A DNA stretch of 9,143 nt from Pseudomonadota bacterium (GCA_023390695.1 JAEWCJ010000406.1:1-9143); one strand, 5' to 3'. Shown: positions 1 to 7,086, counted from the first letter of the stretch. Notes: generated by a model not told the origin, from the sequence alone. A program made the numbers and translations.

Positions 1-893
1 ACTACGTGATCTTCACCAACTACCAGTTCTACATCGACGAGTTCGTCCGCCTCGGACACAAGATCATGGCCGGCGAATCCGCGAGCGGCTTCATGCCGCG
101 CGGCGGCTACAGCCACTTCGTCGAACCCGGCGATGTCGTGACCTGCGCGAAGGGCGCGCTGCCGGATCGGGATGCGCTGCCGGGGGTGGCGCCGGCGCGG
201 TTGCCGCAGATGCCCGCCTATCATCTCAAGCGCGCGGACAATGACGGCATCACCATGATCAACATCGGCGTCGGCCCGTCCAACGCCAAGAACATCACCG
301 ACCATGTCGCGGTGCTGCGTCCGCATGTCTGGCTGATGCTCGGCCATTGCGCGGGCTTGCGAACGACGCAATTGCTCGGCGACTATGTGCTGGCACATGC
401 CTATCTGCGGCAGGATCATGTGCTCGACGCCGATCTGCCGATCGAGGTGCCGATCCCGGCGCTGGCCGAGATCCAGACCGCCATCCAGACCGCCCTCGGC
501 CGCGTCACCGGACTGACCGGTCACGCCCTCAAGCGCATCATGCGCACCGGCACGGTCGCCACGGTCGACGACCGCAACTGGGAACTGCGTCCGTCGACGA
601 TCCAGAACCTGCCCTTCATCCAGAGCCGCGCCATCGCGCTCGACATGGAATCGGCGACCATTGCCGCCAACGGATTCCGCTTTCGCGTCCCCTACGGCAC
701 ATTGCTCTGCGTATCCGACAAGCCGCTGCACGGACATCTCAAGCTGCCCGGCATGGCGGATTCCTTCTATCGCCAGCGGGTGTCGCAGCATCTCGCCGTC
801 GGGCTCGAGACGATGGCGCTGCTGCGCGAAGGCGACCGCGCGCAACTGCATTCGCGCAAGCTGCGCAGCTTCCACGAAGTGCCGTTCCAGTAG
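1..893 (+). CDS. amn: AMP nucleosidase, C-terminal part (5' end outside window)
   Basis: AMP nucleosidase hydrolyses AMP to adenine and ribose 5-phosphate in the cytoplasm and takes part in purine salvage and adenylate balance. The reading frame is open from the window edge (first complete codon at 3, Tyr), so the N-terminal part is missing; the GTG at 6 is internal. About 296 residues are visible, roughly the C-terminal 60% of a protein usually near 480-500 residues. They cover the nucleoside-phosphorylase-like catalytic domain. Recognisable family stretches are FTNYQFYIDEF at the start, NIGVGPSNAKNITDH, WLMLGHCAGLR, DADLPIEVPIPALAE, RTGTVATVDDRNWE, ALDMESATIAANGFRFRVP and LLCVSDKPLHG. The DMES segment is the purine/ribose-binding signature of this fold. 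The gene ends 15 bp before the stop of a convergent small gene. Identity is secure from these conserved blocks; regulation is not visible because the promoter is outside. Confidence 0.95.
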   Translation, partial: YVIFTNYQFYIDEFVRLGHKIMAGESASGFMPRGGYSHFVEPGDVVTCAKGALPDRDALPGVAPARLPQMPAYHLKRADNDGITMINIGVGPSNAKNITDHVAVLRPHVWLMLGHCAGLRTTQLLGDYVLAHAYLRQDHVLDADLPIEVPIPALAEIQTAIQTALGRVTGLTGHALKRIMRTGTVATVDDRNWELRPSTIQNLPFIQSRAIALDMESATIAANGFRFRVPYGTLLCVSDKPLHGHLKLPGMADSFYRQRVSQHLAVGLETMALLREGDRAQLHSRKLRSFHEVPFQ

Positions 894-908
894 CGCCGGA
901 GAACAGCG

Positions 909-1070
909 TCAGAACACGGCGAGATATCTCAGCAGATAGAGAACGCCGATCAGGATGACGATGATGCGGATGATCTGCTTGGCGCGGCCGTCCACCGGCA
1001 GCATGTTGACGAGATAAAGCACCAGAATGATGACCAGAAACGTAATCAGGACATTGATAAGCAGCCCCAT
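909..1070 (-). CDS. small hydrophobic membrane protein (Thivi_2564-like family)
   Basis: This 53-residue protein starts at the ATG whose complement is 1068-1070 and stops at 909-911. An AGGGAG ribosome binding site lies at about 1078-1083 (minus strand), seven bases from the start. The sequence has two hydrophobic segments, residues 3-22 and 33-51, split by a short polar turn with N22, P25, D27, R29 and K31 (motif LPVDGRAKQIIR), so it should form a membrane hairpin. The pattern, with NMLP(V/L)DGRAKQIIR in the middle, matches small inner-membrane proteins annotated as Thivi_2564 family in many proteobacteria, whose role is unknown. It is convergent with amn and has its own promoter region, possibly overlapping the decayed ORF to its right. 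The clear RBS, membrane pattern and family match make it a real gene despite its size. Confidence 0.85.
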   Translation of the reverse strand: MGLLINVLITFLVIILVLYLVNMLPVDGRAKQIIRIIVILIGVLYLLRYLAVF

Positions 1071-1081
1071 ATGAAAACTCC

Positions 1082-1401
1082 CTGCGCAATCAATTCGGCC
1101 TGAAAGACTTCAGCCCCCGGACACGGACAATCGCCGACCACGCGGAAAGTTCCATCCTGCCTTCGGCCGCCGGGGCGCTGATCGATATCGGTCCGCCAAT
1201 GGCGCCCCACGACAATGCGGGCTTCCGCTTTCGTGGGCACGTCTTCGCCGATGCGCAGGGCCGCTTCCGTTGTCTGACCATCGCGCCGGCAGGGTATGCC
1301 GGGCGCGCGACGGAGTGTTCCGCGGCGAGTTGCTGATGCGCGTGGCCGGGCGGCAGAACGGGCTTGCGGCCCGCTTCGATTTCGTGCTGGACCAGTCCTG
1401 A
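1082..1401 (+). pseudogene. decayed intradiol ring-cleavage dioxygenase fragment
   Basis: No intact ORF is present, but two segments on the plus strand in different frames read like one protein. Frame 2 (about 1082-1306) gives FGLKDFSP, AGALIDI, HDNAGFRFRGHVFADAQGRF and APAGYAGR. Frame 1 (about 1309-1401) gives [12 protein letters not shown] and ends with [12 protein letters not shown] and TGA. Family members I know of read similarly: Tyr-Asp-Asn-x-Gly-Phe, RGH(V/Q)F(T)DAQGR(F/Y), P-x-LYPGRTRH-x-H, then DG(I/V)F..ELL and FDFVL. Compared with these, the roughly 30 residues carrying the two iron-binding histidines (TRH-x-H region) are missing at 1306-1309 together with the frame change. The first iron tyrosine (Y of YDN) is His here, and the tryptophan-rich segment before it is degraded. 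The second tyrosine (GYAGR) remains. No start codon with an RBS is visible. It lies directly upstream of the phosphoribosyltransferase. Inference: a non-functional remnant. Confidence 0.6.
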
Positions 1402-1492
1402 AAACCTCGCATTTCCTGTGGATCGCGACCCGTGCCGGTTGGCAACGGCCGGCGCCATCGGGATGGTGGCTGCAAGACCGGGAGACGATCGA

Positions 1493-1996
1493 ATGGCAGA
1501 GGCCCAAACCCAGAAGCACTTTCCGGTGTCCTGGGACCAGTTTCATCGTGATTGCCGCGCTCTGGCCTGGCGGCTGGCGGCGGCGGGGCCGTTCAATGCC
1601 ATTGTCTGCGTCACCCGCGGCGGGCTGGTGCCGGCGGCGATCGTGGCGCGCGAACTCAATGTGCGGCTGATCGAGTCGGTCTGCGTGGAGAGCTATGTCG
1701 GGATCGGCAAGCAAGGCGATCTGAAAATCCTGAAAGGGATCGATCAGAAGGTGGTCGATGTCGGCGGCGGCTCCGGCAAGGGCGTGCTGATCGTCGACGA
1801 TCTGGTCGATACCGGCAAGACCGCGCGCATCGTGCGCGAGATCATTCCGGATGCGCATTTCGCCACTGTCTATGCCAAGCCGATGGGGCGGCCGCTGGTC
1901 GACACCTTCATCACCGAAGTCTCGCAGGACACCTGGATCTTCTTCCCGTGGGATACGGCGCTTGCATTCGTGCCGCCGATCCGCGAGGGCGGTTAA
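1493..1996 (+). CDS. gpt: xanthine phosphoribosyltransferase
   Basis: The predicted enzyme transfers the phosphoribosyl group of PRPP to xanthine or guanine, forming XMP or GMP (purine salvage); it is cytoplasmic or weakly membrane-associated in E. coli. The product has 167 residues against about 152 for E. coli Gpt, with a slightly longer N-terminus. VTRGGLVPA at residues 40-48 is the PPi/PRPP loop typical of Gpt. [14 protein letters not shown] at residues 98-111 is the PRPP-binding signature of type I phosphoribosyltransferases with its acidic pair. VYAKP and the TWIFFPWD segment near the C-terminus match the xanthine/guanine-type base-binding region. The start at 1493 (MAEAQTQ) is chosen because GGGAGA at 1480-1485 sits at good spacing; the frame is open upstream to 1364 but that part looks non-coding. 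It stands alone between the dioxygenase remnant and the tRNA gene. The substrate preference (xanthine versus guanine or hypoxanthine) is inferred. Confidence 0.92.
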   Translation: MAEAQTQKHFPVSWDQFHRDCRALAWRLAAAGPFNAIVCVTRGGLVPAAIVARELNVRLIESVCVESYVGIGKQGDLKILKGIDQKVVDVGGGSGKGVLIVDDLVDTGKTARIVREIIPDAHFATVYAKPMGRPLVDTFITEVSQDTWIFFPWDTALAFVPPIREGG

Positions 1997-2061
1997 CCAC
2001 TTTGCCTGCAAAAGCCCTGCGAAGGTCCCGCGGATCGAATCCTGCCGTCTTTCGTCCGCGC

Positions 2062-2090
2062 TTTTGGCTTTTACGCGGACGATGCTAGAA
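2062..2090 (+). promoter_or_regulatory. possible promoter of tRNA-Leu
   Basis: TTTTGGC around 2062-2068 and CTAGAA at 2085-2090 could be -35 and -10 elements with 16-17 bp spacing, placing transcription start just before the tRNA at 2101. Both boxes are imperfect, so this is a weak inference based on position. No clear terminator for gpt is visible in 1997-2060. Confidence 0.25.
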
Positions 2091-2100
2091 GGCGGACCGC

Positions 2101-2185
2101 GCGGACGTGGCGGAATGGTATACGCAGCAGACTTAAAATCTGCGGCCCACAAGGCATGAGGGTTCGAGTCCCTCCGTCCGCACCA
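2101..2185 (+). tRNA. tRNA-Leu (anticodon UAA)
   Basis: The 85-nt sequence folds as a class II tRNA. The acceptor stem GCGGACG (2101-2107) pairs fully with CGTCCGC (2175-2181), followed by discriminator A2182 and an encoded CCA at 2183-2185. The anticodon stem GCAGA (2127-2131) pairs with TCTGC (2139-2143) around the seven-base loop CTTAAAA, giving anticodon TAA at 2134-2136. The T arm GAGGG (2158-2162), loop TTCGAGT, CCCTC (2170-2174) is perfect. The long variable arm (2144-2157) is as expected for leucine. It reads UUA and UUG, rare codons in this GC-rich genome. The next gene begins about 20 bp downstream, so the two may be on one transcript. Confidence 0.97.
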
Positions 2186-2204
2186 GACAAGCCGGAGAGT
2201 GTGT

Positions 2205-2558
2205 TTGATACCGCGCGTGCTGCAAAGACTGGCCCTGACCATCGGCGTGATCGCCACCGGCGCAGGTGGTTGCTCCAACGTCCAGGTGTCGTCGGCGATC
2301 GTCAAGCCCGGCAAATATTCCATCTATAATTGTGACCAGATCGCCACCGCCGGACGCGCCGAGGCGGCACGCGAGCGCGAGCTGAAGGGCTTGATCGACA
2401 AGGCCGCACAGGGGCCGGGCGGCCAGGTCGCCATCGCGCTCGCCTACCGCAACGAATACCTGATGGCGCAAGGCAATCTGCGCGAACTGGAAGCGGCGGC
2501 CATCGACAAGAATTGCAGGATGCCCTGGCGAACGGAATCGGAACGGGCGGTGCGATAG
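2205..2558 (+). CDS. putative lipoprotein of unknown function
   Basis: This small exported protein has no function I recognise; similar hypothetical proteins occur in Rhizobiales. I choose the TTG at 2205 (117 residues): GGAG at 2194-2197 lies seven bases before it, whereas the in-frame GTG at 2199 is almost touching the GGAG. A GTG at 2217 is a third option. From the TTG, the N-terminus has basic residues R4 and R8, a hydrophobic core (residues 9-20) and a lipobox-like AGGC with Cys23, so signal peptidase II cleavage and lipidation are predicted. The mature part contains a YNCDQIATAGRAEAARERE segment, helical and rich in Ala, Arg and Glu, and a second helical stretch ending in IDKNC. The two mature cysteines (in YNCDQ and DKNC) might form a disulfide in the periplasm. 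It starts about 20 bp after the tRNA-Leu CCA end, with no promoter seen between them. Confidence 0.78.
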   Translation: MIPRVLQRLALTIGVIATGAGGCSNVQVSSAIVKPGKYSIYNCDQIATAGRAEAARERELKGLIDKAAQGPGGQVAIALAYRNEYLMAQGNLRELEAAAIDKNCRMPWRTESERAVR

Positions 2559-2696
2559 CCCCGGGGACGCCGGCGCGCTGCCGTCGTCGCATTGTCGCAT
2601 TGCGGCGTCGCCTGGCTTTTCCGGAGCCGTGACTCGCCCGATCAGTCCTCCGCCCATCGGCAGATCTGCGGCGGACGCGGCGGCCGCAATTGGCGG

Positions 2697-3461
2697 TCAG
2701 GCGAGCCTCAGCTTCGCTTTCACATCGCGCAACATCTGTTCGACGGCCACCTTGGCGGCGGCCAGCTTCTCCGCGTCGCGCGAGCGGACGACGACATGCG
2801 TGTTCGGGCCGGTCCTGTCGTCGAAGAAGGGATAGCTGCCGATGCTCACCTCCGGATGCAGCCGCGCGATCTCCCCCAGCTCGGTGCCGATATCGCCTTC
2901 GCGGGTGTCGGCACGAATTGATTCCGAGAGCATCGGCCGGCCGGTCTTCAGTTTCGGGCCGACCTCGTCCAGCATCGCCTGCATGATATTCGGCACGCCG
3001 GCCATGACGATCACGTTGCCGATCCAGAATCCCGGCGCCAGCGACACCTTGTTGGTGACGAGCTCGGCGCCCACGGGAATGCGGGTCATGCGCATGCGCG
3101 CTTCGTTCAGATCCGGCCCCCTGAAGCGCTGCTGCAGCAGCGCCACCGCACGCGGATCATAGTCGATCGGCACCCCGAAAGCCTTGGCGACGCAGTCTGC
3201 GGTAATGTCGTCATGCGTCGGCCCGATCCCGCCGGTGGTGAAGACATAGGTGTATTTGTGGCGCAGCACGTTGAGCGCGCCGACGATCTCCTCCTCCACG
3301 TCCGGCACCACCCGCACTTCGCGCAGATCGACGCCGATCGCGGTCAGATATTCGGCGATATAGCCGATATTCTTGTCCTTGGTGCGGCCCGACAGGATTT
3401 CATCGCCGATAACCAGAAGCCCGGCGGTCACGATGGTATCGGTCGGCAATGAAACGGTCAT
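2697..3461 (-). CDS. molybdopterin-binding-domain protein (CinA N-terminal / MoaB-Mog-like)
   Basis: This 254-residue protein has a single MoCF_biosynth (MoaB/Mog/CinA-N) fold. Motifs seen are GDEILSGRTKDKN at residues 19-31 and TTGGIGPTHDDIT starting at residue 75, the Gly-rich and Asp pair that binds molybdopterin in family enzymes, followed by APGF and MAGVPNIM. Full-length CinA is about 400 residues with a C-terminal nicotinamide-nucleotide amidase domain; that domain is absent here, so this is the short stand-alone form often labelled competence/damage-inducible protein A. In CinA-type proteins the related domain can act as an ADP-ribose pyrophosphatase; whether this protein does that or binds molybdopterin cannot be told from sequence. 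I choose the ATG at 3459-3461 (MTVSLPTDTIVTAG) because homologous sequence begins there; GGGA lies about six bases upstream. The frame stays open further upstream but with non-homologous sequence. It diverges from the ATP-grasp cluster across 209 bp. Confidence 0.88.
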   Translation of the reverse strand: MTVSLPTDTIVTAGLLVIGDEILSGRTKDKNIGYIAEYLTAIGVDLREVRVVPDVEEEIVGALNVLRHKYTYVFTTGGIGPTHDDITADCVAKAFGVPIDYDPRAVALLQQRFRGPDLNEARMRMTRIPVGAELVTNKVSLAPGFWIGNVIVMAGVPNIMQAMLDEVGPKLKTGRPMLSESIRADTREGDIGTELGEIARLHPEVSIGSYPFFDDRTGPNTHVVVRSRDAEKLAAAKVAVEQMLRDVKAKLRLA

Positions 3462-3670
3462 AATGGGTCCCGGACAGATGGCTGCTGTTCGTCTAGCCTG
3501 CCTGCTGCGGCGGCTCAAGCTGGCGGCGGCTGCCTCCGGCATAAACAATACGCCCAATCCCTGTGCAAAGGCCGGCGGTTTGGGCGGGACACCTGCCCTC
3601 TGCTCACGCAAGGCAACTGGCGCAAAGCTTGCACTGAAGCTGGACGACTGCCTGCCCGGGGACTTGGGAC
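3462..3670. promoter_or_regulatory. divergent intergenic region between cinA-like gene and ATP-grasp cluster
   Basis: This 209-bp gap must hold the promoters for the minus-strand CinA-like gene and for the plus-strand four-gene cluster. I see no sigma-70-like pair good enough to mark. A short palindrome GCAAAGCTTGC lies near 3624-3634. The ribosome binding site GGGGA at 3658-3662, eight bases before 3671, supports the ATP-grasp start. Confidence 0.4.
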
Positions 3671-5089
3671 ATGCCGGTAACGTTCGACGAAATGAGGGGC
3701 AATGATGGAGCCGTCCGGCCGGCCTATTCGCAATTGTCGCAATGGCTCTCGGAAATTCCCCCCGACGTGCTGGATCATCGCCGCCGCGAGGCCGAACTGG
3801 TGTTCCGGCGCATCGGCATCACTTTCGCCGTCTATGGCGAACAAAACGCGCAGGAACGCCTCATTCCCTTCGACGTGATCCCGCGCATTCTGGCGTCGTC
3901 GGAATGGGCGACGCTGGCGCGCGGCCTCGAGCAGCGCGTGAAGGCGCTCAACCTCTACATCAAGGATGTCTACGGCAAGCGCGAATGCCTGCGCGCCGGC
4001 ATCGTGCCGGAGGACCTGGTCTTCCAGAATCCGGTCTTCCGTCCGGAAATGAACGGCCAGAAGGTGCCGCACAACATCTATGTGCATGTGGCGGGCGTCG
4101 ATATCGTCCGCGTCGATGCCGACACCTTCTACGTGCTGGAGGACAATGCCCGCACGCCGTCCGGCGTCTCCTACATGCTGGAAAACCGCGAGATCATGAT
4201 GCGGCTGTTTCCGGAATTGTTCTCGCGCCACCGGGTGACGCCGGTGGACAATTATCCCGACGAGTTGCTGGCGACGCTGCAATCGGTCGCGCCGAATTCG
4301 GCGACCGGCGAACCGACCGTGGTGCTGCTGACGCCGGGCGTCTACAATTCCGCCTATTACGAACACTCGTTTCTCGCCGACAAGATCGGCATCGAGCTGG
4401 TCGAGGGGCGCGACCTCTTCGTCAGGAACGAGGTGGTCTATATGCGCACGACGCAAGGTCCCAAGCGCGTCGACGTGATCTATCGCCGCATCGATGACGA
4501 TTTCATCGACCCCCTCGCCATCCGCCCGGATTCCGCGCTCGGCGTGCCCGGCCTGATGTCGGCCTATCAGGCCGGCAATGTGACGCTCGCCAATGCGGTC
4601 GGCACCGGCATCGCCGACGACAAGGCGGTCTACAGCTACATGCCGGAGATCGTGAAATTCTTCCTCGGCGAAGAACCGATCCTGAAGAACGTGCCGACCT
4701 GGCGCTGCCGCGAGGAAGAGCACCTGGCCTATGTGCTCGACAATCTCGAACAGCTCGTGGTCAAGGAAGTGCACGGCTCCGGTGGCTACGGCATGCTGAT
4801 CGGTCCGGCCGCCGACAAGGCGAGCATCGCCGCCTTCCGCGCCAAGCTGAAATCTGCGCCGAAGAATTTCATCGCACAACCGACGCTCGCTTTGTCGACC
4901 TGCCCGACCTGCGTCGATTCCGGGCTGGCGCCGCGCCATGTCGATCTGCGCCCCTTCGTGCTGACCGGACGCGACCGCGTGCGCATCGTGCCCGGCGGCC
5001 TGACCCGCGTCGCCATGAAGGCCGGATCGCTGGTGGTGAATTCGAGCCAGGGCGGCGGCACGAAAGACACCTGGGTGCTGGCGGGATGA
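3671..5089 (+). CDS. circularly permuted ATP-grasp protein (DUF404/DUF407)
   Basis: This 472-residue protein belongs to the circularly permuted ATP-grasp type 1/2 family, predicted amidoligases that couple ATP hydrolysis to peptide-like bond formation; its substrate is unknown. Family hallmarks seen are FDVIPRIL and the LNLYIKDVYGKRECL segment in the N-terminal third, LEDNARTPSGVSY at residues 156-168, PGVYNSAYYEHSFLADKIG from residue 222, DVIYRRIDDDFIDPL, VVKEVHGSGGYGM with the Gly-rich nucleotide loop at residues 365-375, and HVDLRPF near 424-430, whose acidic/arginine residues belong to the ATP/Mg site pattern. GGGGA at 3658-3662 supports the ATG at 3671. Length is normal for the family. 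It is the first gene of a cluster with alpha-E, transglutaminase-like and Anbu peptidase genes, the combination proposed by comparative genomics to synthesise and process a peptide modification. A repeat separates it from the next gene. Confidence 0.93.
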   Translation: MPVTFDEMRGNDGAVRPAYSQLSQWLSEIPPDVLDHRRREAELVFRRIGITFAVYGEQNAQERLIPFDVIPRILASSEWATLARGLEQRVKALNLYIKDVYGKRECLRAGIVPEDLVFQNPVFRPEMNGQKVPHNIYVHVAGVDIVRVDADTFYVLEDNARTPSGVSYMLENREIMMRLFPELFSRHRVTPVDNYPDELLATLQSVAPNSATGEPTVVLLTPGVYNSAYYEHSFLADKIGIELVEGRDLFVRNEVVYMRTTQGPKRVDVIYRRIDDDFIDPLAIRPDSALGVPGLMSAYQAGNVTLANAVGTGIADDKAVYSYMPEIVKFFLGEEPILKNVPTWRCREEEHLAYVLDNLEQLVVKEVHGSGGYGMLIGPAADKASIAAFRAKLKSAPKNFIAQPTLALSTCPTCVDSGLAPRHVDLRPFVLTGRDRVRIVPGGLTRVAMKAGSLVVNSSQGGGTKDTWVLAG

Positions 5090-5100
5090 GAACCAAGACT

Positions 5101-5207
5101 CCGGTCGTCCCCGCGAAAGCGGGGACCCATAAACACAAATCTCGGCAAGCTCGCACCGGCCGTGGTTATGGGTCCCGGCTCTCGCTAATGCTCGGCCGGG
5201 ACGACGG
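5101..5207. repeat. double palindromic intergenic repeat (Rhizobiales REP-like)
   Basis: Nearly the whole gap between the ATP-grasp and alpha-E genes is palindromic. The left hairpin is GTCCCCGC (5107-5114), loop GAAA, GCGGGGAC (5119-5126), a perfect 8-bp stem. The right hairpin is GTCCCGGC (5172-5179), a 15-nt loop, GCCGGGAC (5195-5202), also a perfect 8-bp stem. The halves also pair with each other: GGGACCCATAA (5122-5132) with TTATGGGTCCC (5166-5176), and GTCGTCCC (5104-5111) with GGGACGAC (5198-5205). Repeats with GTCGTCCCCGCGAAAGCGGG and ATGGGTCCCGG arms are, from memory, dispersed in many copies in Bradyrhizobium-type genomes. There is no T-run, so a classical terminator is unlikely; mRNA stabilisation or attenuation is possible. 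The right arm ends just before the GGAG of the alpha-E gene. Confidence 0.85.
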
Positions 5208-5217
5208 AGACGAGTAG

Positions 5218-6159
5218 ATGCTCTCGCGCACCGCCGACAACCTGTACTGGCTCGCCCGCTACGTGGAGCGCGCCGAATATCTCGCCCGCATTCTGGAGGC
5301 GACCCAGCGGCTCACCGCACTGCCGCTCGCCTATGTCGGCGAGAGCAACGAATGGGAATCCGCCGTGGCCACCGCCGGCTGCGCCCATGCCTTCTACGCC
5401 GCCTACAACGAGGCCAACGAGGAAAACGTTACGCATTTTCTCGCCTTCTCGACCGATAATCCGTCCTCGATCCGCTCCTGTTTCGAAGTCGCGCGCACCA
5501 ATGCGCGCGCGGTGCGCACGGCGCTGACGGTGGAGATGTGGGACGCCATCAACGGCACATGGCTGGAACTGAAGCGCTACGGCAACGGCCCGACATCGCG
5601 CGAGGAATTCTCGCGCTTCCTGCGCTGGGTGCAGGAATCCTCGCTGCGCTTCGACGGCTCCGCCTACCGCACCATGCTGCGCAACGATGCCTATTGGTTC
5701 ACGCGGCTCGGCATCTATCTCGAACGCGCCGACAACACCGCGCGCATTCTCGACGTCAAGTATCACATGCTCTTGCCCGCGCAGGAACATGTCGGCGGGC
5801 CGCTCGACTATTTCCAGTGGTCGGCGATCCTGCGCTCGGTGTCGGCGCTCACCTCCTATCACTGGGTCTATCGCGAAAGCCTGAAGCCCTGGCTGATCGC
5901 CGACCTGCTCATTCTCAAGGAGGAGATGCCGCGCTCGCTCGCCAGCTGCTATCAGAATATCGTGCGCTATCTCGACGAGATCGGAACCGCCTATGGCCGC
6001 CAGGGGCCCTCGCAGCGCCTCGCCCGCGGCATCCGCACCCGCCTGCAGAACAGCCGCATGGACGGCATCTTCCAGAACGGGCTGCATGAATTCATCCAGG
6101 ACTTCATCGCCGACAACAACCGCATCGGCCAGACCATCACCCAGCAATATCTGGCCTGA
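5218..6159 (+). CDS. alpha-E domain-containing protein (DUF403)
   Basis: This 313-residue protein is an all-helical alpha-E superfamily member. The family has no proven biochemical activity but is almost always linked or fused to circularly permuted ATP-grasp proteins and transglutaminase-like proteases. The name refers to conserved helices with a glutamate, seen here in the starting MLSRTADNLYWLARYVERAE (residues 1-20) and again in LGIYLERADNTARILDVKYH (residues 164-183), so the protein looks like an internal duplication of the R/E-containing helix. Other family segments are FLRWVQESS, ILRSVSALTSYHWVYRE and MPRSLASCYQNI. No signal peptide or membrane segment is visible. The ATG at 5218 is supported by GGAG at 5206-5209, eight bases upstream and directly beside the palindromic repeat. 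It ends 38 bp before the transglutaminase start. It probably works as partner or regulator of the ATP-grasp ligase (inference from association). Confidence 0.94.
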   Translation: MLSRTADNLYWLARYVERAEYLARILEATQRLTALPLAYVGESNEWESAVATAGCAHAFYAAYNEANEENVTHFLAFSTDNPSSIRSCFEVARTNARAVRTALTVEMWDAINGTWLELKRYGNGPTSREEFSRFLRWVQESSLRFDGSAYRTMLRNDAYWFTRLGIYLERADNTARILDVKYHMLLPAQEHVGGPLDYFQWSAILRSVSALTSYHWVYRESLKPWLIADLLILKEEMPRSLASCYQNIVRYLDEIGTAYGRQGPSQRLARGIRTRLQNSRMDGIFQNGLHEFIQDFIADNNRIGQTITQQYLA

Positions 6160-6197
6160 CGCACAGGACGTTGCGCAAAGGAACGCAAGATAGACCG

Positions 6198-7022
6198 ATG
6201 CGGATCGTCATCTCCCACGACACCATCTACCGCTACGCGCCGCCGGCCAACGGCGCCATCCAGACGCTGCGGCTGTCGCCGCGCAATCACGACGGCCAGC
6301 ATATCGTCGCCTGGCGCATCCATATTTCCGCCGATTGTCCGCTGATCGCGCAGCAGGACGCCTTCGGCAACCTGACGCATACATTCTCGGCCGACGGTCC
6401 GATCGAAGAGCTTTCCGTGCGGGTCGAGGGCGAGGCCGACACCGAGGATATGCAGGGTATCGTGCGCAATTCCGTCGAGCGGTTTCCGCCCTCCTTGTAC
6501 CTGCGCGAAACGCCGCTAACGCAACCCGACGAGGCGATCACGCAATTCGCGGCACAGGTCGGCGACGGTGGAGAAGACGCCCTCGCCCGCATGCACGCGC
6601 TGCTCGCCGCACTCAACCGCGAGATCGCCTTCGACACCGACCCGACCCATGCCGCCACCACCGCGCACGAAGCCTTCGCGCTCCGGCGCGGCGTCTGCCA
6701 GGACATCACGCATATCTTCATCGCCGCGGCGCGCAGCCTCGGCGTGCCGGCGCGCTATGTCAGCGGCTATTTCCATCGCGCCGACGGCGTGGTCGAACAG
6801 GACGCCGGTCACGCCTGGGCGGAGGCCCATATTCCGGATCTCGGCTGGGTCGGCTTCGACGCCACCAACGGCATCTGCGCGACCGAGGCGCATCTGCGCG
6901 TCGCCGTGGGCCTCGATTATCTCGGCGCCGCGCCGGTGCGCGGCACGCGTGTCGGCGGCGGCGCGGAAGACATGTCGGTCCGCGTGCGGGTGGATCAGTC
7001 CATGAGGCAGATGCAGAATTGA
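6198..7022 (+). CDS. transglutaminase-like cysteine protease family protein
   Basis: The 274-residue product has the usual architecture of this family: an N-terminal Bact_transglu_N beta domain (MRIVISHDTIYRY, then IQTLRLSPR, to about residue 90) and a C-terminal transglutaminase core. The catalytic triad is visible: Cys167 in RRGVCQDITH, His205 in AGHAWAEAHI and Asp221 in GFDATNG. In bacteria this fold usually acts as a peptidase or amidase rather than a crosslinker; the substrate is unknown. There is no signal peptide, so it should be cytoplasmic. I choose ATG 6198 because the family N-terminus begins there; AAAGGAA at 6177-6183 is somewhat distant (about 14 bases), and a TTG at 6171 is a weaker alternative adding nine residues. 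It sits between the alpha-E and Anbu genes, all on one strand with short gaps, consistent with one transcript and with a shared peptide-processing role. Confidence 0.93.
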   Translation: MRIVISHDTIYRYAPPANGAIQTLRLSPRNHDGQHIVAWRIHISADCPLIAQQDAFGNLTHTFSADGPIEELSVRVEGEADTEDMQGIVRNSVERFPPSLYLRETPLTQPDEAITQFAAQVGDGGEDALARMHALLAALNREIAFDTDPTHAATTAHEAFALRRGVCQDITHIFIAAARSLGVPARYVSGYFHRADGVVEQDAGHAWAEAHIPDLGWVGFDATNGICATEAHLRVAVGLDYLGAAPVRGTRVGGGAEDMSVRVRVDQSMRQMQN

Positions 7023-7086
7023 CGCACGCCGGAGCGGTGCGGCGTTTGGTTACCCATTGAGGATGGAACAGGAACCTGGAGAAGCG

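Noticed and set aside
1046..2323. 425-codon minus-strand ORF
   Set aside because: It runs antisense through the dioxygenase remnant, gpt and the tRNA-Leu. Its ADFKSAAYTIPPRP stretch is the well-known false translation of the antisense of tRNA-Leu, which shows it is not a protein gene.
2586..2601. tandem GTCGCATT GTCGCATT
   Set aside because: Only two copies of an 8-mer in a non-coding gap; too little to be a repeat array or binding-site cluster.
2559..2696. gap between lipoprotein and cinA-like gene as possible bidirectional terminator
   Set aside because: It is GC-rich with short self-complementary bits only; no stable stem followed by a T-run on either strand was found.
3515..4939. 474-codon minus-strand ORF
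   Set aside because: It is antisense to the ATP-grasp gene and rich in His, Arg and Asp, as expected for the mirror of a GC-rich coding frame; no family motif is visible.
5185..6147. 320-codon minus-strand ORF
   Set aside because: Shadow of the alpha-E gene, made possible by high GC at third positions; no RBS or recognisable domain.
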